NCBI RefSeq assembly: GCF_029914245.1
Contig: NZ_JARYZI010000013.1
Coordinates: 43,747-107,746, forward strand
Origin: Fusibacter bizertensis
GTDB lineage: Bacteria; Bacillota; Clostridia; Peptostreptococcales; Acidaminobacteraceae
Direction: 5' to 3'
Length of the DNA: 64,000 bases
Shown: one piece after another, positions 1 through 7,804 of the stretch
Layout of the letters: every line of letters begins with the position of its first letter
How positions within the stretch are numbered: the first letter of the stretch is position 1
Translations under genes and position numbers: made by a program
The notes under the pieces: generated by a model
Databases searched by the model: none
What the model was told of the DNA's origin: nothing
The model's input: the letters and a program-made list of their open reading frames with translations, nothing else

Positions 1-21
1 TCCTATAGAATAGCAAGGTAA

Positions 22-125
22 CCTTTAATGAATCTTAAAAGCTAAAAGGTGTCAGGTCATAGTTAGCCAAATGGCTAACTATGACCTGACACCTTTTAGC
101 TTTTTTCTTTAAGGTTCATTAAAGG
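22..125. repeat. Palindromic element copy 1 (short-loop type)
   Basis: Core palindrome 41-100: the arm GCTAAAAGGTGTCAGG reads back on the right side as CCTGACACCTTTTAGC, around an inner TTAGCC-aaat-GGCTAA hairpin. A run of T follows on the plus strand, so it can terminate transcription. Uniquely among the copies, the flanks are also inverted repeats: CCTTTAATGAA at 22-32 and TTCATTAAAGG at about 115-125. It separates an unseen upstream gene from the VTC operon. Confidence 0.9.
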
Positions 126-182
126 AATTCATTTTATAATAAGCTCAAGTTAGAAAATAGGTAGTTCAGTGAGGAGAGAGCA

Positions 183-977
183 ATGAGTATAGAAGTTTTT
201 AATAGATATGAGAAAAAATTTTTGTTAGACCAACAGACTTACGAAGCTGTATCAGCAGTTTTACAGGAGCAGATGACTTTGGATGCTTATAATCAAGCAA
301 ACGGATTTTATACAATTAGCAATCTCTATTGTGATACTGTAGATGATGCTTTAATAAAGAAATCATTATCAAAACCGATCTACAAAGAAAAGTTGAGGCT
401 CAGAGCATATGGTATACCAGAACTTGAGTCAAAGGTCTTTTTGGAAATAAAGAAAAAGTATCAAGGGCTTGTAAATAAACGTAGAACGACGTTAGAACTC
501 ACTGAAGCATATCAGTTTATTAACGACAAAGTGATCCCAGAGAAAAAGCCATATCAGAATAGACAAGTTATTAATGAAATACATTTTATGCTACATCAAT
601 ATAAACTTAAACCGATGGTATATATCGCATATGATCGCAAAGCTTTGTTTGCAGATGATTTAAGAATCACCTTTGATACAAATATAAGAACACGCCGGTA
701 TGACCTAGGTCTTGAACGTGGTGATTATGGGCGGCCACTTTTGGCAAAGGGACAATGGCTGATGGAAGTTAAAGCTGAAAAGACATTGCCCATGTGGCTT
801 GTAAGAGTGCTATCCGAATATAAATTATATGCGACGAGTTTCTCAAAATATGGCAAGGAATTTCTGACTAAAGATGAAGATTATAAGTATCAAATTGAAG
901 AAAAGAAAAAAGTGAAGGGAGAAAAAGTGACATGTTTGAGTCCTTATTTAGTACAACAGCAACAAGCAGCTCGTTAA
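183..977 (+). CDS. VTC-domain (polyphosphate polymerase-like) protein
   Basis: 264-aa cytoplasmic protein of the VTC family, whose eukaryotic members form the tunnel-shaped catalytic domain of the vacuolar polyphosphate polymerase. The visible pattern is an N-terminal RYEKKF motif (residues 8-13), basic strand segments such as KEKLRLRAYG, an acidic EIKKK strand near residue 97, and a late LMEVKAEKTLPMW segment near residue 200; alternating acidic and basic strands are typical of the tunnel. A GAGGAGAG ribosome binding site precedes the ATG. Its end overlaps the following DUF4956 gene by 46 bases, and a CotH gene follows, the usual trio for this family. Whether the bacterial enzyme makes polyphosphate is not shown by the sequence. 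Confidence 0.85.
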   Translation: MSIEVFNRYEKKFLLDQQTYEAVSAVLQEQMTLDAYNQANGFYTISNLYCDTVDDALIKKSLSKPIYKEKLRLRAYGIPELESKVFLEIKKKYQGLVNKRRTTLELTEAYQFINDKVIPEKKPYQNRQVINEIHFMLHQYKLKPMVYIAYDRKALFADDLRITFDTNIRTRRYDLGLERGDYGRPLLAKGQWLMEVKAEKTLPMWLVRVLSEYKLYATSFSKYGKEFLTKDEDYKYQIEEKKKVKGEKVTCLSPYLVQQQQAAR

Positions 978-1618
978 GTTTGATTGAAGTTATTGTTACA
1001 ATTGTGATGGCATTTATCTGTGGAGGGATTATCAGTTTTACGTATCATAAAACATCCATTAAAGGACATTATTCTGAAAACTTCGCTTTAACGATGATTT
1101 TATTACCAGCAGTGATATCTATTATTATATTTCTCATTGGAAGTGATGTTGCTAGGGCCTTTAGTTTAGCAGGAGCATTTTCAATTATCAGGTTTAGAAG
1201 TGCTCCTGGCGAGCCTAAAGATATTGCATACGTATTGTTTGCCATGGCAGCGGGGCTTGCAAGTGGCGTAGGTGCATTCGCATATGCAGCTGTGTTTACG
1301 GTTATTCTCTGTGCAGTGATGTTTCTGTTATTTAAAACTAAATTTAAAGGTGGTGCCACAGAATCTAAACAACTGGTAATCACCATTCCGGAAGACCTAA
1401 ACTATGAAACTGCTTTTGCTGACATTATGGAAAAATTCACACTAAAAAGTAATCTGAAACGGGTAAAGACAACGGCACTCGGTAGTTTATATCAAATCTT
1501 TTATGACATTGATTTAAAAGAAAATGTGAGCACTAAAGCCTTTATCGATGAGTTGAGGTGTAGAAATGGTAATCTAAATATCAGTTTGACACTTTTATCT
1601 GATCAAGCAGGTGAGTGA
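932..1618 (+). CDS. DUF4956 family membrane protein
   Basis: 228-aa integral membrane protein. About four hydrophobic segments (residues 18-40, 52-72, 100-118 and 120-135) surround a conserved loop with SIIRFRSAPGEPKD, the hallmark of DUF4956, and a soluble C-terminal ferredoxin-like tail of about 90 residues follows. The gene starts inside the end of the VTC-domain gene, implying translational coupling. The molecular function of DUF4956 is unknown; its constant partnership with VTC and CotH proteins suggests a membrane component of one complex, possibly tied to phosphate polymer or cell-surface phosphorylation. The family call is firm, the role is inference. Confidence 0.85.
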   Translation: MFESLFSTTATSSSLSLIEVIVTIVMAFICGGIISFTYHKTSIKGHYSENFALTMILLPAVISIIIFLIGSDVARAFSLAGAFSIIRFRSAPGEPKDIAYVLFAMAAGLASGVGAFAYAAVFTVILCAVMFLLFKTKFKGGATESKQLVITIPEDLNYETAFADIMEKFTLKSNLKRVKTTALGSLYQIFYDIDLKENVSTKAFIDELRCRNGNLNISLTLLSDQAGE

Positions 1619-1662
1619 AGCTAGTGACAAGTATACAAGAAAAATAATAAAGAGGGGTCGAT

Positions 1663-3240
1663 ATGGATAATTTGAGAAGATTTTTTGAAAAACAGAAAAT
1701 ATTGGTGATGCTGAGTCTGGTGTTGATACTAATATTATCTGGATGCAGTGCCGATGATGCAATCGCTTCTACTCCAGATGAAGTGATAGAGACGCTGGCT
1801 GATACACAAGAGGAAATGGATGAAACTACGAAAACAGAGATAGATAAAACCGCTTACAGCGAACTGTTTGATGATGAGAAAGTCCATGAGATCAATATAG
1901 AAATAGCTGCTGCAGATTGGGCTGAACTTTTAGCTAATCCGCAAGATGAAACCTATTACTCTGCCAGTATAACAGTAGATGGTAACTTCGTCAGCGATGT
2001 TGGTTTCAGAACTAAAGGAAACTCTTCTCTAAAATCAGTGGCGAGTTCCGAATCTGAAAGATATAGTTTTAGAGTGAAAATTGACAAATACATCGATGAT
2101 CAAAATTTGATGGGGCTTGATGAGTTTGTACTTAACAACATGTTCTCAGACCCATCTTATTTGCGCGAATACCTTAGTTATAAAATTATGGGTGAAGAAG
2201 GTTTAAATGTGCCACTTAACAATTTCGTACAGGTGAAAATAAATGATGAACTTTATGGACTTTACCTTATGGTAGAGGCAATTGATGATAGCTATTTGAC
2301 GAGACTCTTTGGAGATAATGATGGTAATTTATATAAGCAAGAATCTGGTAGCACACTCGTGTATGAAGAAAACAGTGAGTACAAAAACAGTGAACAAAAA
2401 AACGGAAAAGATGAAAGCAAAGAAGACCTATCTAACTTTATTAAAATATTAAATGATATGCCTATAGGAGAAAAAGGTGATATTGAATCTGTACTAGATG
2501 TTGAAAGTGCATTAAAGTATATCGCTGCAAATACAGTGCTTGAAAACTACGACAGTTACAATGGGAAGTTTGCACAAAATTATTATCTCTATAATAACGA
2601 AGGTAAATTTGTAGTTTTACCATGGGATTACAATATGTCATTTGGTGGATTCCCTGAGGGCGCGCAGTCAGATGCAGCTATTGATGAGCCAATATCTGGT
2701 ACAAGTATGGAAAACGTTCCAATGATCAGTAAACTGTTAAGTGTCGCAGAGTACAAAGAGAGGTACTATGAAATAATTAAGGAATATATCGTTTTGCTAG
2801 GAGATTTTGAAAATCAAGTCACAGCGCTTGCAGATAAGATTAGACCTTATGTTGAAGCAGACCCAACTAAGTTTGTTACGATGGAACAGTTTGAATATAG
2901 TGTGGCTTATCAAGAAGTTAGTGTAACACAAAAGGCCCCTATAGCTAATGAGAATCCTATAGATGCTCAAACAAATGTAACGCCATATAATGGACCCGAA
3001 AGGGGAGCGCTACCAAGCGATGAAGAAGCTTTTTCGAGTGGGGAAAGACCAGTCTTTGGAGAAACCCCTGAGGCCAGAGAGCGTCCTGAACCTGGAGTAA
3101 GACCTGATAATGGGCAGTTCAATGGTGGTATGATAGGTAATCGCCAAGGTGGGGTTGCTTTATCTGGGACTGAGGCATCATTGATTAACATCGTGCAGTC
3201 TAGATTAGAAAATTTAAGAAATCAATTAAATGAAAGATAA
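1663..3240 (+). CDS. CotH kinase family lipoprotein
   Basis: 525-aa exported protein. The N-terminus has a signal peptide ending in a lipobox (LILSGC, Cys about residue 28), followed by an acidic Thr/Glu-rich linker. The CotH domain runs from about residue 60 to 400: GFRTKGNSS near residue 115, then NNMFSDPSYLREYLSY, and a metal-binding/catalytic-type segment VLPWDYNMSFGG near residue 323. Bacillus CotH is an atypical kinase that phosphorylates spore coat proteins; this one should act outside the membrane. The C-terminus is a low-complexity Pro/Gly/Arg/Glu tract (about 440-500) often seen in clostridial CotH proteins. It lies 44 bases after the DUF4956 gene in the same operon. No spore coat genes are near, so a spore role is not implied. 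Confidence 0.88.
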   Translation: MDNLRRFFEKQKILVMLSLVLILILSGCSADDAIASTPDEVIETLADTQEEMDETTKTEIDKTAYSELFDDEKVHEINIEIAAADWAELLANPQDETYYSASITVDGNFVSDVGFRTKGNSSLKSVASSESERYSFRVKIDKYIDDQNLMGLDEFVLNNMFSDPSYLREYLSYKIMGEEGLNVPLNNFVQVKINDELYGLYLMVEAIDDSYLTRLFGDNDGNLYKQESGSTLVYEENSEYKNSEQKNGKDESKEDLSNFIKILNDMPIGEKGDIESVLDVESALKYIAANTVLENYDSYNGKFAQNYYLYNNEGKFVVLPWDYNMSFGGFPEGAQSDAAIDEPISGTSMENVPMISKLLSVAEYKERYYEIIKEYIVLLGDFENQVTALADKIRPYVEADPTKFVTMEQFEYSVAYQEVSVTQKAPIANENPIDAQTNVTPYNGPERGALPSDEEAFSSGERPVFGETPEARERPEPGVRPDNGQFNGGMIGNRQGGVALSGTEASLINIVQSRLENLRNQLNER

Positions 3241-3308
3241 TTCTAATTTAACACTTTTTTAAGATTAATGGCGTATAACGACAGTAGAACATCTAATAGG
3301 AGGAGACT

Positions 3309-4046
3309 ATGTTGTTATACGCTATAATTGGTTTGATACTGATCGCATTTGGACTTTCACTACACGTGTTTAAAATGTATTTTCTAATTAAGAGTTACAG
3401 AAGAATGTCTGTTGAAAGAAAAGCTGACGTTGATATTGAAGGAATGGCAAGATTTATAGGAATTGTAAGCTACTTTGACGGTGCTTTACTTTTGCTTGTT
3501 GCAATATTAAGCGCGCTAAATATACATGTAAGCTCATTTGCAATTGTCGTGGTTATTGGTATTTCAATTATATTTATGTTAATTTATTCGTTGAGATATG
3601 ACGCTCACTATTTTGAGGAGTCAGGTAAGTTAAAAAAAGGTGCACTTAAGAGTATGCTTTTACCTGTAACATCTGGTGGTGTAGTGATTGTAATTGTCGC
3701 AGTTGTTTTACTATGGACGATGCAACCACTAGGAGTCGTTTTAGGTGATGATGCTCTGCAAATTAAGGGGATGTATGGTGGCACATATGCTTACGATCAA
3801 ATGGAACAGCTAAAATACATGGATGAACTACCTAAAATATCTATGAGAACAAATGGAGCTGCTCTTGGATCGCATCTAAAAGGACATTTTCAATTAGAAG
3901 AATTAGGTGCGGTAACTTTATTTATTAATACAAATGATCGTGGCTATATTTATTTTGAATATGAAGGTAAAAAAATCATCTTTAACCAGCCATTAGAAGA
4001 ATTGAAAAAAACTTATGATGAACTTAAAGTGAAACTTTTACCATGA
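3309..4046 (+). CDS. DUF3784-like membrane protein with PH-like tail
   Basis: 245-aa membrane protein. Transmembrane segments are at about residues 3-24, 49-70, 75-95 and 118-138. The first half resembles the small DUF3784 proteins (helix, short loop, paired helices). The second half (about 145-245) is soluble and has the strand-rich look of a bacterial PH-like domain, including GVVLGDDALQIKGMYGG. AGGAGGAG precedes the ATG. It follows the CotH gene by 68 bases on the same strand and may be the last gene of the operon. The role is unknown. Confidence 0.6.
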   Translation: MLLYAIIGLILIAFGLSLHVFKMYFLIKSYRRMSVERKADVDIEGMARFIGIVSYFDGALLLLVAILSALNIHVSSFAIVVVIGISIIFMLIYSLRYDAHYFEESGKLKKGALKSMLLPVTSGGVVIVIVAVVLLWTMQPLGVVLGDDALQIKGMYGGTYAYDQMEQLKYMDELPKISMRTNGAALGSHLKGHFQLEELGAVTLFINTNDRGYIYFEYEGKKIIFNQPLEELKKTYDELKVKLLP

Positions 4047-4128
4047 TATGATAAGTACTTGTTATAGATATATAGTGCATGTGGTCTGTGATTAAGTCAT
4101 ATTAATAGATCTAATAGCAATCAATATA

Positions 4129-4157
4129 TTGACAGCTATACCAACAAAGGATACTAT
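4129..4157 (+). promoter_or_regulatory. Promoter of the MarR gene, leaderless configuration
   Basis: TTGACA at 4129-4134 and TACTAT at 4152-4157 are separated by 17 bases. The ATG of the MarR gene is at 4164, only 6 bases after the -10 hexamer, so the predicted transcription start falls on or next to the start codon. The only SD-like sequence (AAGGA) lies inside the promoter spacer. Confidence 0.6.
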
Positions 4158-4163
4158 TATAGT

Positions 4164-4610
4164 ATGAAAAATCATGCGAACTACGGGGAAGAAAACACCA
4201 TCAACTTAAAGTTGGTCATAGCATTATCAAGGTCAAACACCTCGTTTCAAAGGGTGCTTCAGACGTTTTTTAACAACTACGATTTGACCATCGCACAATT
4301 TGGTGTACTTGAAACTTTATTTCATCTAGGTGATTTAAAAATCGGTGAACTCATAGATAAAACACTATCAACAAGTGGTAATATGACAGTTGTCATTAGA
4401 AACCTTGAAAAAGAAGGACTCATAAAGCGACAGGTCAATGTAGCAGATAGAAGAGCTTTTGTGATTGGACTTACTGATGAAGGAAGAAGTCTGATAAAAG
4501 AAGTATTTGACGCACATTTAGCTGTTTTAGAAGGTTTCTTTATTAACCTAGATCAAGATGAAAAAAAATTATTACAAAAAATGCTGAAGAAATTAAACGG
4601 ACTTGATTAG
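4164..4610 (+). CDS. MarR family transcriptional regulator
   Basis: 148-aa winged-helix repressor of the MarR family. Visible parts are the dimerising N-terminal helix, LTIAQFGVLETLFHLGDLKIGEL (about residues 40-62), a recognition helix within STSGNMTVVIRNLEKEGLI (about 72-90), and the wing motif VADRRAFVIGLTDEG (about 93-107), close to the family signature DxRxxxxxLT. It probably controls its own promoter and the thioredoxin-like gene 50 bases downstream. A -10 element abutting the ATG suggests leaderless translation. The ligand is unknown. Confidence 0.9.
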   Translation: MKNHANYGEENTINLKLVIALSRSNTSFQRVLQTFFNNYDLTIAQFGVLETLFHLGDLKIGELIDKTLSTSGNMTVVIRNLEKEGLIKRQVNVADRRAFVIGLTDEGRSLIKEVFDAHLAVLEGFFINLDQDEKKLLQKMLKKLNGLD

Positions 4611-4626
4611 TAATCAGGTCCTTTAT
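4599..4626 (+). terminator. Hairpin overlapping the MarR stop codon
   Basis: GGACTTGATT (4599-4608) pairs with AATCAGGTCC (4612-4621) with one G-U, followed by CTTTATTAT. The stop codon is within the stem. It may be a weak terminator or attenuator before the thioredoxin-like gene. Confidence 0.55.
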
Positions 4627-4660
4627 TATATCTTAAAGAGATATGTAGAAAGGAAAAGAC

Positions 4661-4990
4661 ATGCTTAGAAATTTTACTTCACCTGAGGCTGTTAAAGAAA
4701 TTATCAAGAATGAAGATTTAGTTGTTGCTCTTTTTAGTGATTTGGGCTGTAATGTATGTTTATCAATTACACCAGATTTAGAAGAAATGTCTCAGTCATA
4801 CGCGAAGGCGCAATTTATCTCAGCAGATGTTGAGACGATTAAAGCTTTAGTAGGGGAATACATGGTTTTTGTATATCCAACGATTATCATTTTTGCGCAA
4901 GGTAAAGAGACAAAGAGATTTGAACGTGTGTTTTCAATAGGAGAGATTGAAGCAACCGTGTCGAGGTTTAGTGAATTATTATTTGGCTAA
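4661..4990 (+). CDS. Thioredoxin-like protein
   Basis: 109-aa thioredoxin-fold protein. It carries the redox motif C-N-V-C (residues 30-33 in SDLGCNVCLS) in place of the usual CGPC, and the cis-proline loop VYPTIIIF about 40 residues later. The absence of Gly-Pro in the active site suggests a shifted redox potential or a specialised disulfide role. AGAAAGGAAAAG precedes the ATG. The gene ends in GGC-TAA, bases that belong to palindromic element copy 2. It is co-directional with the MarR gene, so it may be regulated by it. Confidence 0.85.
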   Translation: MLRNFTSPEAVKEIIKNEDLVVALFSDLGCNVCLSITPDLEEMSQSYAKAQFISADVETIKALVGEYMVFVYPTIIIFAQGKETKRFERVFSIGEIEATVSRFSELLFG

Positions 4991-5046
4991 AAGGTGTCAG
5001 GTCATAGTTAGCCAAAAGGCTAACTATGACCTGACACCTTTTAGCC
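4985..5046. repeat. Palindromic element copy 2 (short-loop type)
   Basis: A perfect 62-bp palindrome: GGCTAAAAGGTGTCAGG opens at 4985 and mirrors to TTAGCC at 5046, with inner TTAGCC-aaaa-GGCTAA. The TAA at 4988-4990 is the stop of the thioredoxin-like gene and its C-terminal Gly codon is the element's GGC. Confidence 0.93.
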
Positions 5047-5102
5047 ATTAGTGAATGTGATATAGCTTTCGTTTTTAAGGGCATTAAAAGTATGTAGTTA
5101 TG

Positions 5103-5159
5103 ATATAATTAATTGATAAAAAATAAACAAACATTCCGGTTAAAAAGGAGTGTTTTTTT
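5103..5159 (+). promoter_or_regulatory. Short leader with terminator-like hairpin before the ABC importer
   Basis: A TATAAT at 5103-5108 is followed by a hairpin AACATTCC (5130-5137) / GGAGTGTT (5147-5154) and seven T. An ATG at 5161 with AAGGAG inside the hairpin opens a 20-codon frame that overlaps the start of the binding-protein gene at 5181. This could attenuate transcription or couple translation. Confidence 0.45.
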
Positions 5160-5180
5160 GATGAATAAAAGGAGCACAAA

Positions 5181-6182
5181 ATGCACAATAATACTCAAAG
5201 AAAAATCAATAATGGAAAAATAATGTTGATCGTTGTGATAGTATTCATTTTGTTTCTTGCAGGCTGCTGGGGGCTTATTTTTTCAAATGAGACGAAAAAA
5301 AGAGAGACTTTGATTATTGCTGATCAATTTGGGATGGCATATGCACCGATTGAAATTATGAAACAAAAGGGTTTTTTAGAAAATGCATTACTTGAAAATG
5401 GATTGGATGACATTGAAATCAAATGGCAAAAATTTGGAAATACAGTTGCAATAAGAGAAGCGATGCTCTCAGGTAGCTTAGATATTGGTTTTGTAGGAAT
5501 TCCCCCTTTTTTGTTGGCGCTGGATAATGGTATGCCATGGCGTATTATGACTGGACTATCAGAAAGTAACGTATCTTTGATGACCAAAGATTTTGAGATT
5601 GAAAATTTTTCTGATTTAACAGATAAAAATCGAATAATACTACCTCAACCAGGTAGTATTCAACATATTCTTCTTATGATGGCGGCGGAAAAAGTATTTG
5701 ATGATGCTCATAAGTTTGATGATCAATTGATTGCATTGTCTCACCCAGATGGGGTAATTGCGTATACTGCTGGTGATGACTTGCAACTACATTTTACAAC
5801 ACCACCTTTTATACAAGAGGATTTAAAAGCGGCGGGCTCTCATGAAATACTAAATGGGCGAGATGCTTTTGGAGAAGACTTTACTTTTATAGTAGGCGTT
5901 TGTCAAGAGTCGCTATATAGCGATACGTTGATATATCAATCTTTTATGATAGCACTTGAAGAGGCAATATCATATATTAATGAATCTCCAGAAGAAGCAT
6001 ACTTTATATTAAGTGAGAACTATGATTATTCACAAGATGAAATTAAAAAGTATCTGCAACGTGATCAGATGTATTTTAGTACAGAAGTTAAAGGCATTGA
6101 AAAGTTTATCTCTTTCATGAAGTCATCAGATCAATTAAAAGGAAGTTATTCTTCGGAGTCCCTATTTTGGGTTAATAAATGA
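5181..6182 (+). CDS. ABC importer substrate-binding lipoprotein (SsuA/NMT1-like)
   Basis: 333-aa exported binding protein. The signal peptide ends in the lipobox FLAGC (Cys about residue 29). The mature part begins with the family-typical opening LIIADQFGMAYAPIEIMKQKGF, then LSGSLDIGFVGIPPFLLALDNGMPW, as in NMT1/THI5/SsuA-type proteins binding sulfonates, nitrate or pyrimidine-type ligands. AAAGGAGC precedes the ATG. It is first of a three-gene importer. Substrate cannot be assigned from sequence; the sulfur-transport genes just downstream make an organosulfur ligand plausible. Confidence 0.85.
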   Translation: MHNNTQRKINNGKIMLIVVIVFILFLAGCWGLIFSNETKKRETLIIADQFGMAYAPIEIMKQKGFLENALLENGLDDIEIKWQKFGNTVAIREAMLSGSLDIGFVGIPPFLLALDNGMPWRIMTGLSESNVSLMTKDFEIENFSDLTDKNRIILPQPGSIQHILLMMAAEKVFDDAHKFDDQLIALSHPDGVIAYTAGDDLQLHFTTPPFIQEDLKAAGSHEILNGRDAFGEDFTFIVGVCQESLYSDTLIYQSFMIALEEAISYINESPEEAYFILSENYDYSQDEIKKYLQRDQMYFSTEVKGIEKFISFMKSSDQLKGSYSSESLFWVNK

Positions 6183-6245
6183 CATTCAATATTCTTTTAG
6201 TTATTAACTTTCAATAATTGAAGAATAAACTTCAAGGAGCTTACA

Positions 6246-7085
6246 ATGAGACCACTAGAATATCAGAAACGAAATAAATCAATGAAACAATATAATAAAA
6301 TATTTATGCAACGTAAATCATCTTTACTAAACAGCAAGCATAAAACGCGTGATCAAATCATATTTTTACTAATGATTTTAGGTGTATGGGAAGTTATTGT
6401 AAAGTTGAAAGTTTATCCTGAATCCTTATTTCCAAGTGTAAGCACAGTGATAGAACGATTGCTTTATATGTTTTTTCATGAATCATTAATAAGTAAAATT
6501 ATATTTAGTTTAGGAATCGTTTTTTTTGCTTTAATCGTAAGCCTGATTATAGCTTTTGGTCTGGTTTGTGTATCAAAAAAAATAAATTTTTTTAAGAATG
6601 GAATTTCTTTGATTAATGGGATTGCTAGCCCTTTACCTGGTGTTGCTGTTCTACCAATTGTAATTCTTTGGATGGGAATATCTAGTACTTCCATGATACT
6701 GATTATGATTCATGCAATGGTATGGCCGCTTTATTCAACTTTGTTACTTAGCGCAGATCGTTTGTCCTCACAATATAGTAGGATGATTAAGGTTTTTCGT
6801 ATAGATTTTAAAACAATGATGATTCAAATTTATCTAAGGGGGATGATGCCAGATCTTTTATCTGGAATTGAAATCGCTTGGAGTAGAGGGTGGCGTGCAC
6901 TTATTAGTATAGAAATGATTTTTGGAATAGTAGGGAAAAACTCAGGTTTGGGATGGTTGATATACGAAAGAAGGATGTACATGGATACATCGGGAATGAT
7001 CGCAGGACTGGTTGCTATTGCAATGTGCGGTACAATTTTCGAAAGATTAATTCACTTCGCACAACAACGTGAGGTAGTGTCATGA
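6246..7085 (+). CDS. ABC importer permease (SsuC/TauC-like)
   Basis: 279-aa inner-membrane permease with about six transmembrane segments between residues 37 and 270. It carries the domain opening W-E-V-I-V-K-L-K-V-YPESLFPSV of sulfonate/nitrate-type permeases and the EAA-like coupling segment near residues 185-205 (FRIDFKTMMIQIYLRGMMPDLLSG). The C-terminal loop GIVGKNSGLGWLIYERR is characteristic of the SsuC group. It ends 4 bases inside the ATPase gene (ATGA overlap). The first ATG has a good SD (AAGGAGC); the second possible start is at residue 14. Confidence 0.85.
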   Translation: MRPLEYQKRNKSMKQYNKIFMQRKSSLLNSKHKTRDQIIFLLMILGVWEVIVKLKVYPESLFPSVSTVIERLLYMFFHESLISKIIFSLGIVFFALIVSLIIAFGLVCVSKKINFFKNGISLINGIASPLPGVAVLPIVILWMGISSTSMILIMIHAMVWPLYSTLLLSADRLSSQYSRMIKVFRIDFKTMMIQIYLRGMMPDLLSGIEIAWSRGWRALISIEMIFGIVGKNSGLGWLIYERRMYMDTSGMIAGLVAIAMCGTIFERLIHFAQQREVVS

Positions 7086-7687
7086 AAACAATAATTCAGA
7101 TAAGAAATTTAACAAAAGTAATTAATAAACAATGCATATTTAAACAGATTAATTTGGACATTTATGAGAATGAAATACTTGTAGTCATGGGTAACTCAGG
7201 CGCAGGTAAAAGTACCTTACTCAATATTTTGTGTCAAATAGACAATGATTATGAGGGGGAAGTAAAATATGATAATTCAATTTTTGATGAAATAAAAATT
7301 CCATTTCCAATGGTTTTTCAGGAATCTGAAAGTTTACTGCCTTGGCTCAGTGTTGAGGAGAATTTAAAAGTAATACATCAAAATATTGATGAAAAAGTAC
7401 TTGATGATGTCCTTGAAAAGGTTGAATTAAAGGAACATAGGTATAAAAAGCCTAGAGCATTGTCTGGTGGTATGAAGCAAAGAGTGGGGATTGCGAGAGC
7501 TTTGCTATGTAAATCAAAAATCTTGTTCATGGATGAACCTTTTGCAAGTCTTGATATGGAGTTGAGAGAAAAGATGCAAGCACTAGTCTTAAAAATTCAA
7601 AAAGAACAACAGTTATCAGTTGTTTTTGTAACACATGATGAGAGGGAAGCAGCCGTCATGAGCACAAGAATATTCAGAATAGATTAA
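7082..7687 (+). CDS. ABC importer ATP-binding protein (SsuB/TauB-like)
   Basis: 201-aa ATPase. Walker A is GNSGAGKST (about residues 39-47), Q-loop MVFQESESLLPWLSV (about 78-92, the LLPWL being typical of the nitrate/sulfonate group), signature LSGGMKQR (about 128-135), Walker B ILFMDEPFASLD, and switch His in VTHDEREA. It is short compared with the family's usual 240-260 residues because it stops soon after the switch loop. The start overlaps the permease stop (ATGA), so it is the third gene of the operon. Confidence 0.9.
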   Translation: MKTIIQIRNLTKVINKQCIFKQINLDIYENEILVVMGNSGAGKSTLLNILCQIDNDYEGEVKYDNSIFDEIKIPFPMVFQESESLLPWLSVEENLKVIHQNIDEKVLDDVLEKVELKEHRYKKPRALSGGMKQRVGIARALLCKSKILFMDEPFASLDMELREKMQALVLKIQKEQQLSVVFVTHDEREAAVMSTRIFRID

Positions 7688-7750
7688 TTTATGTATAAAT
7701 TAATCTATACATTAGCGCAAAGATTATCTCATGAAGAGCTCCATTTGTAA

Positions 7751-7796
7751 AAAAGAAAAGACCTGCGGTTATGCAAGCCCGTTGGTCTTTTCTTTT
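7751..7796. terminator. Bidirectional terminator between convergent genes
   Basis: AAAAGAAAAGACC (7751-7763) pairs with GGTCTTTTCTTTT (7784-7796), with A-tract and T-tract on both sides. It lies between the ABC ATPase (plus) and the flavoprotein gene (minus). Confidence 0.9.
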
Positions 7797-7804
7797 AGGT
7801 TGGG

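Noticed and set aside
1069..1386. Minus-strand frame opposite DUF4956
   Set aside because: It is a shadow of a conserved coding frame with hydrophobic bias from the antisense of membrane helices.
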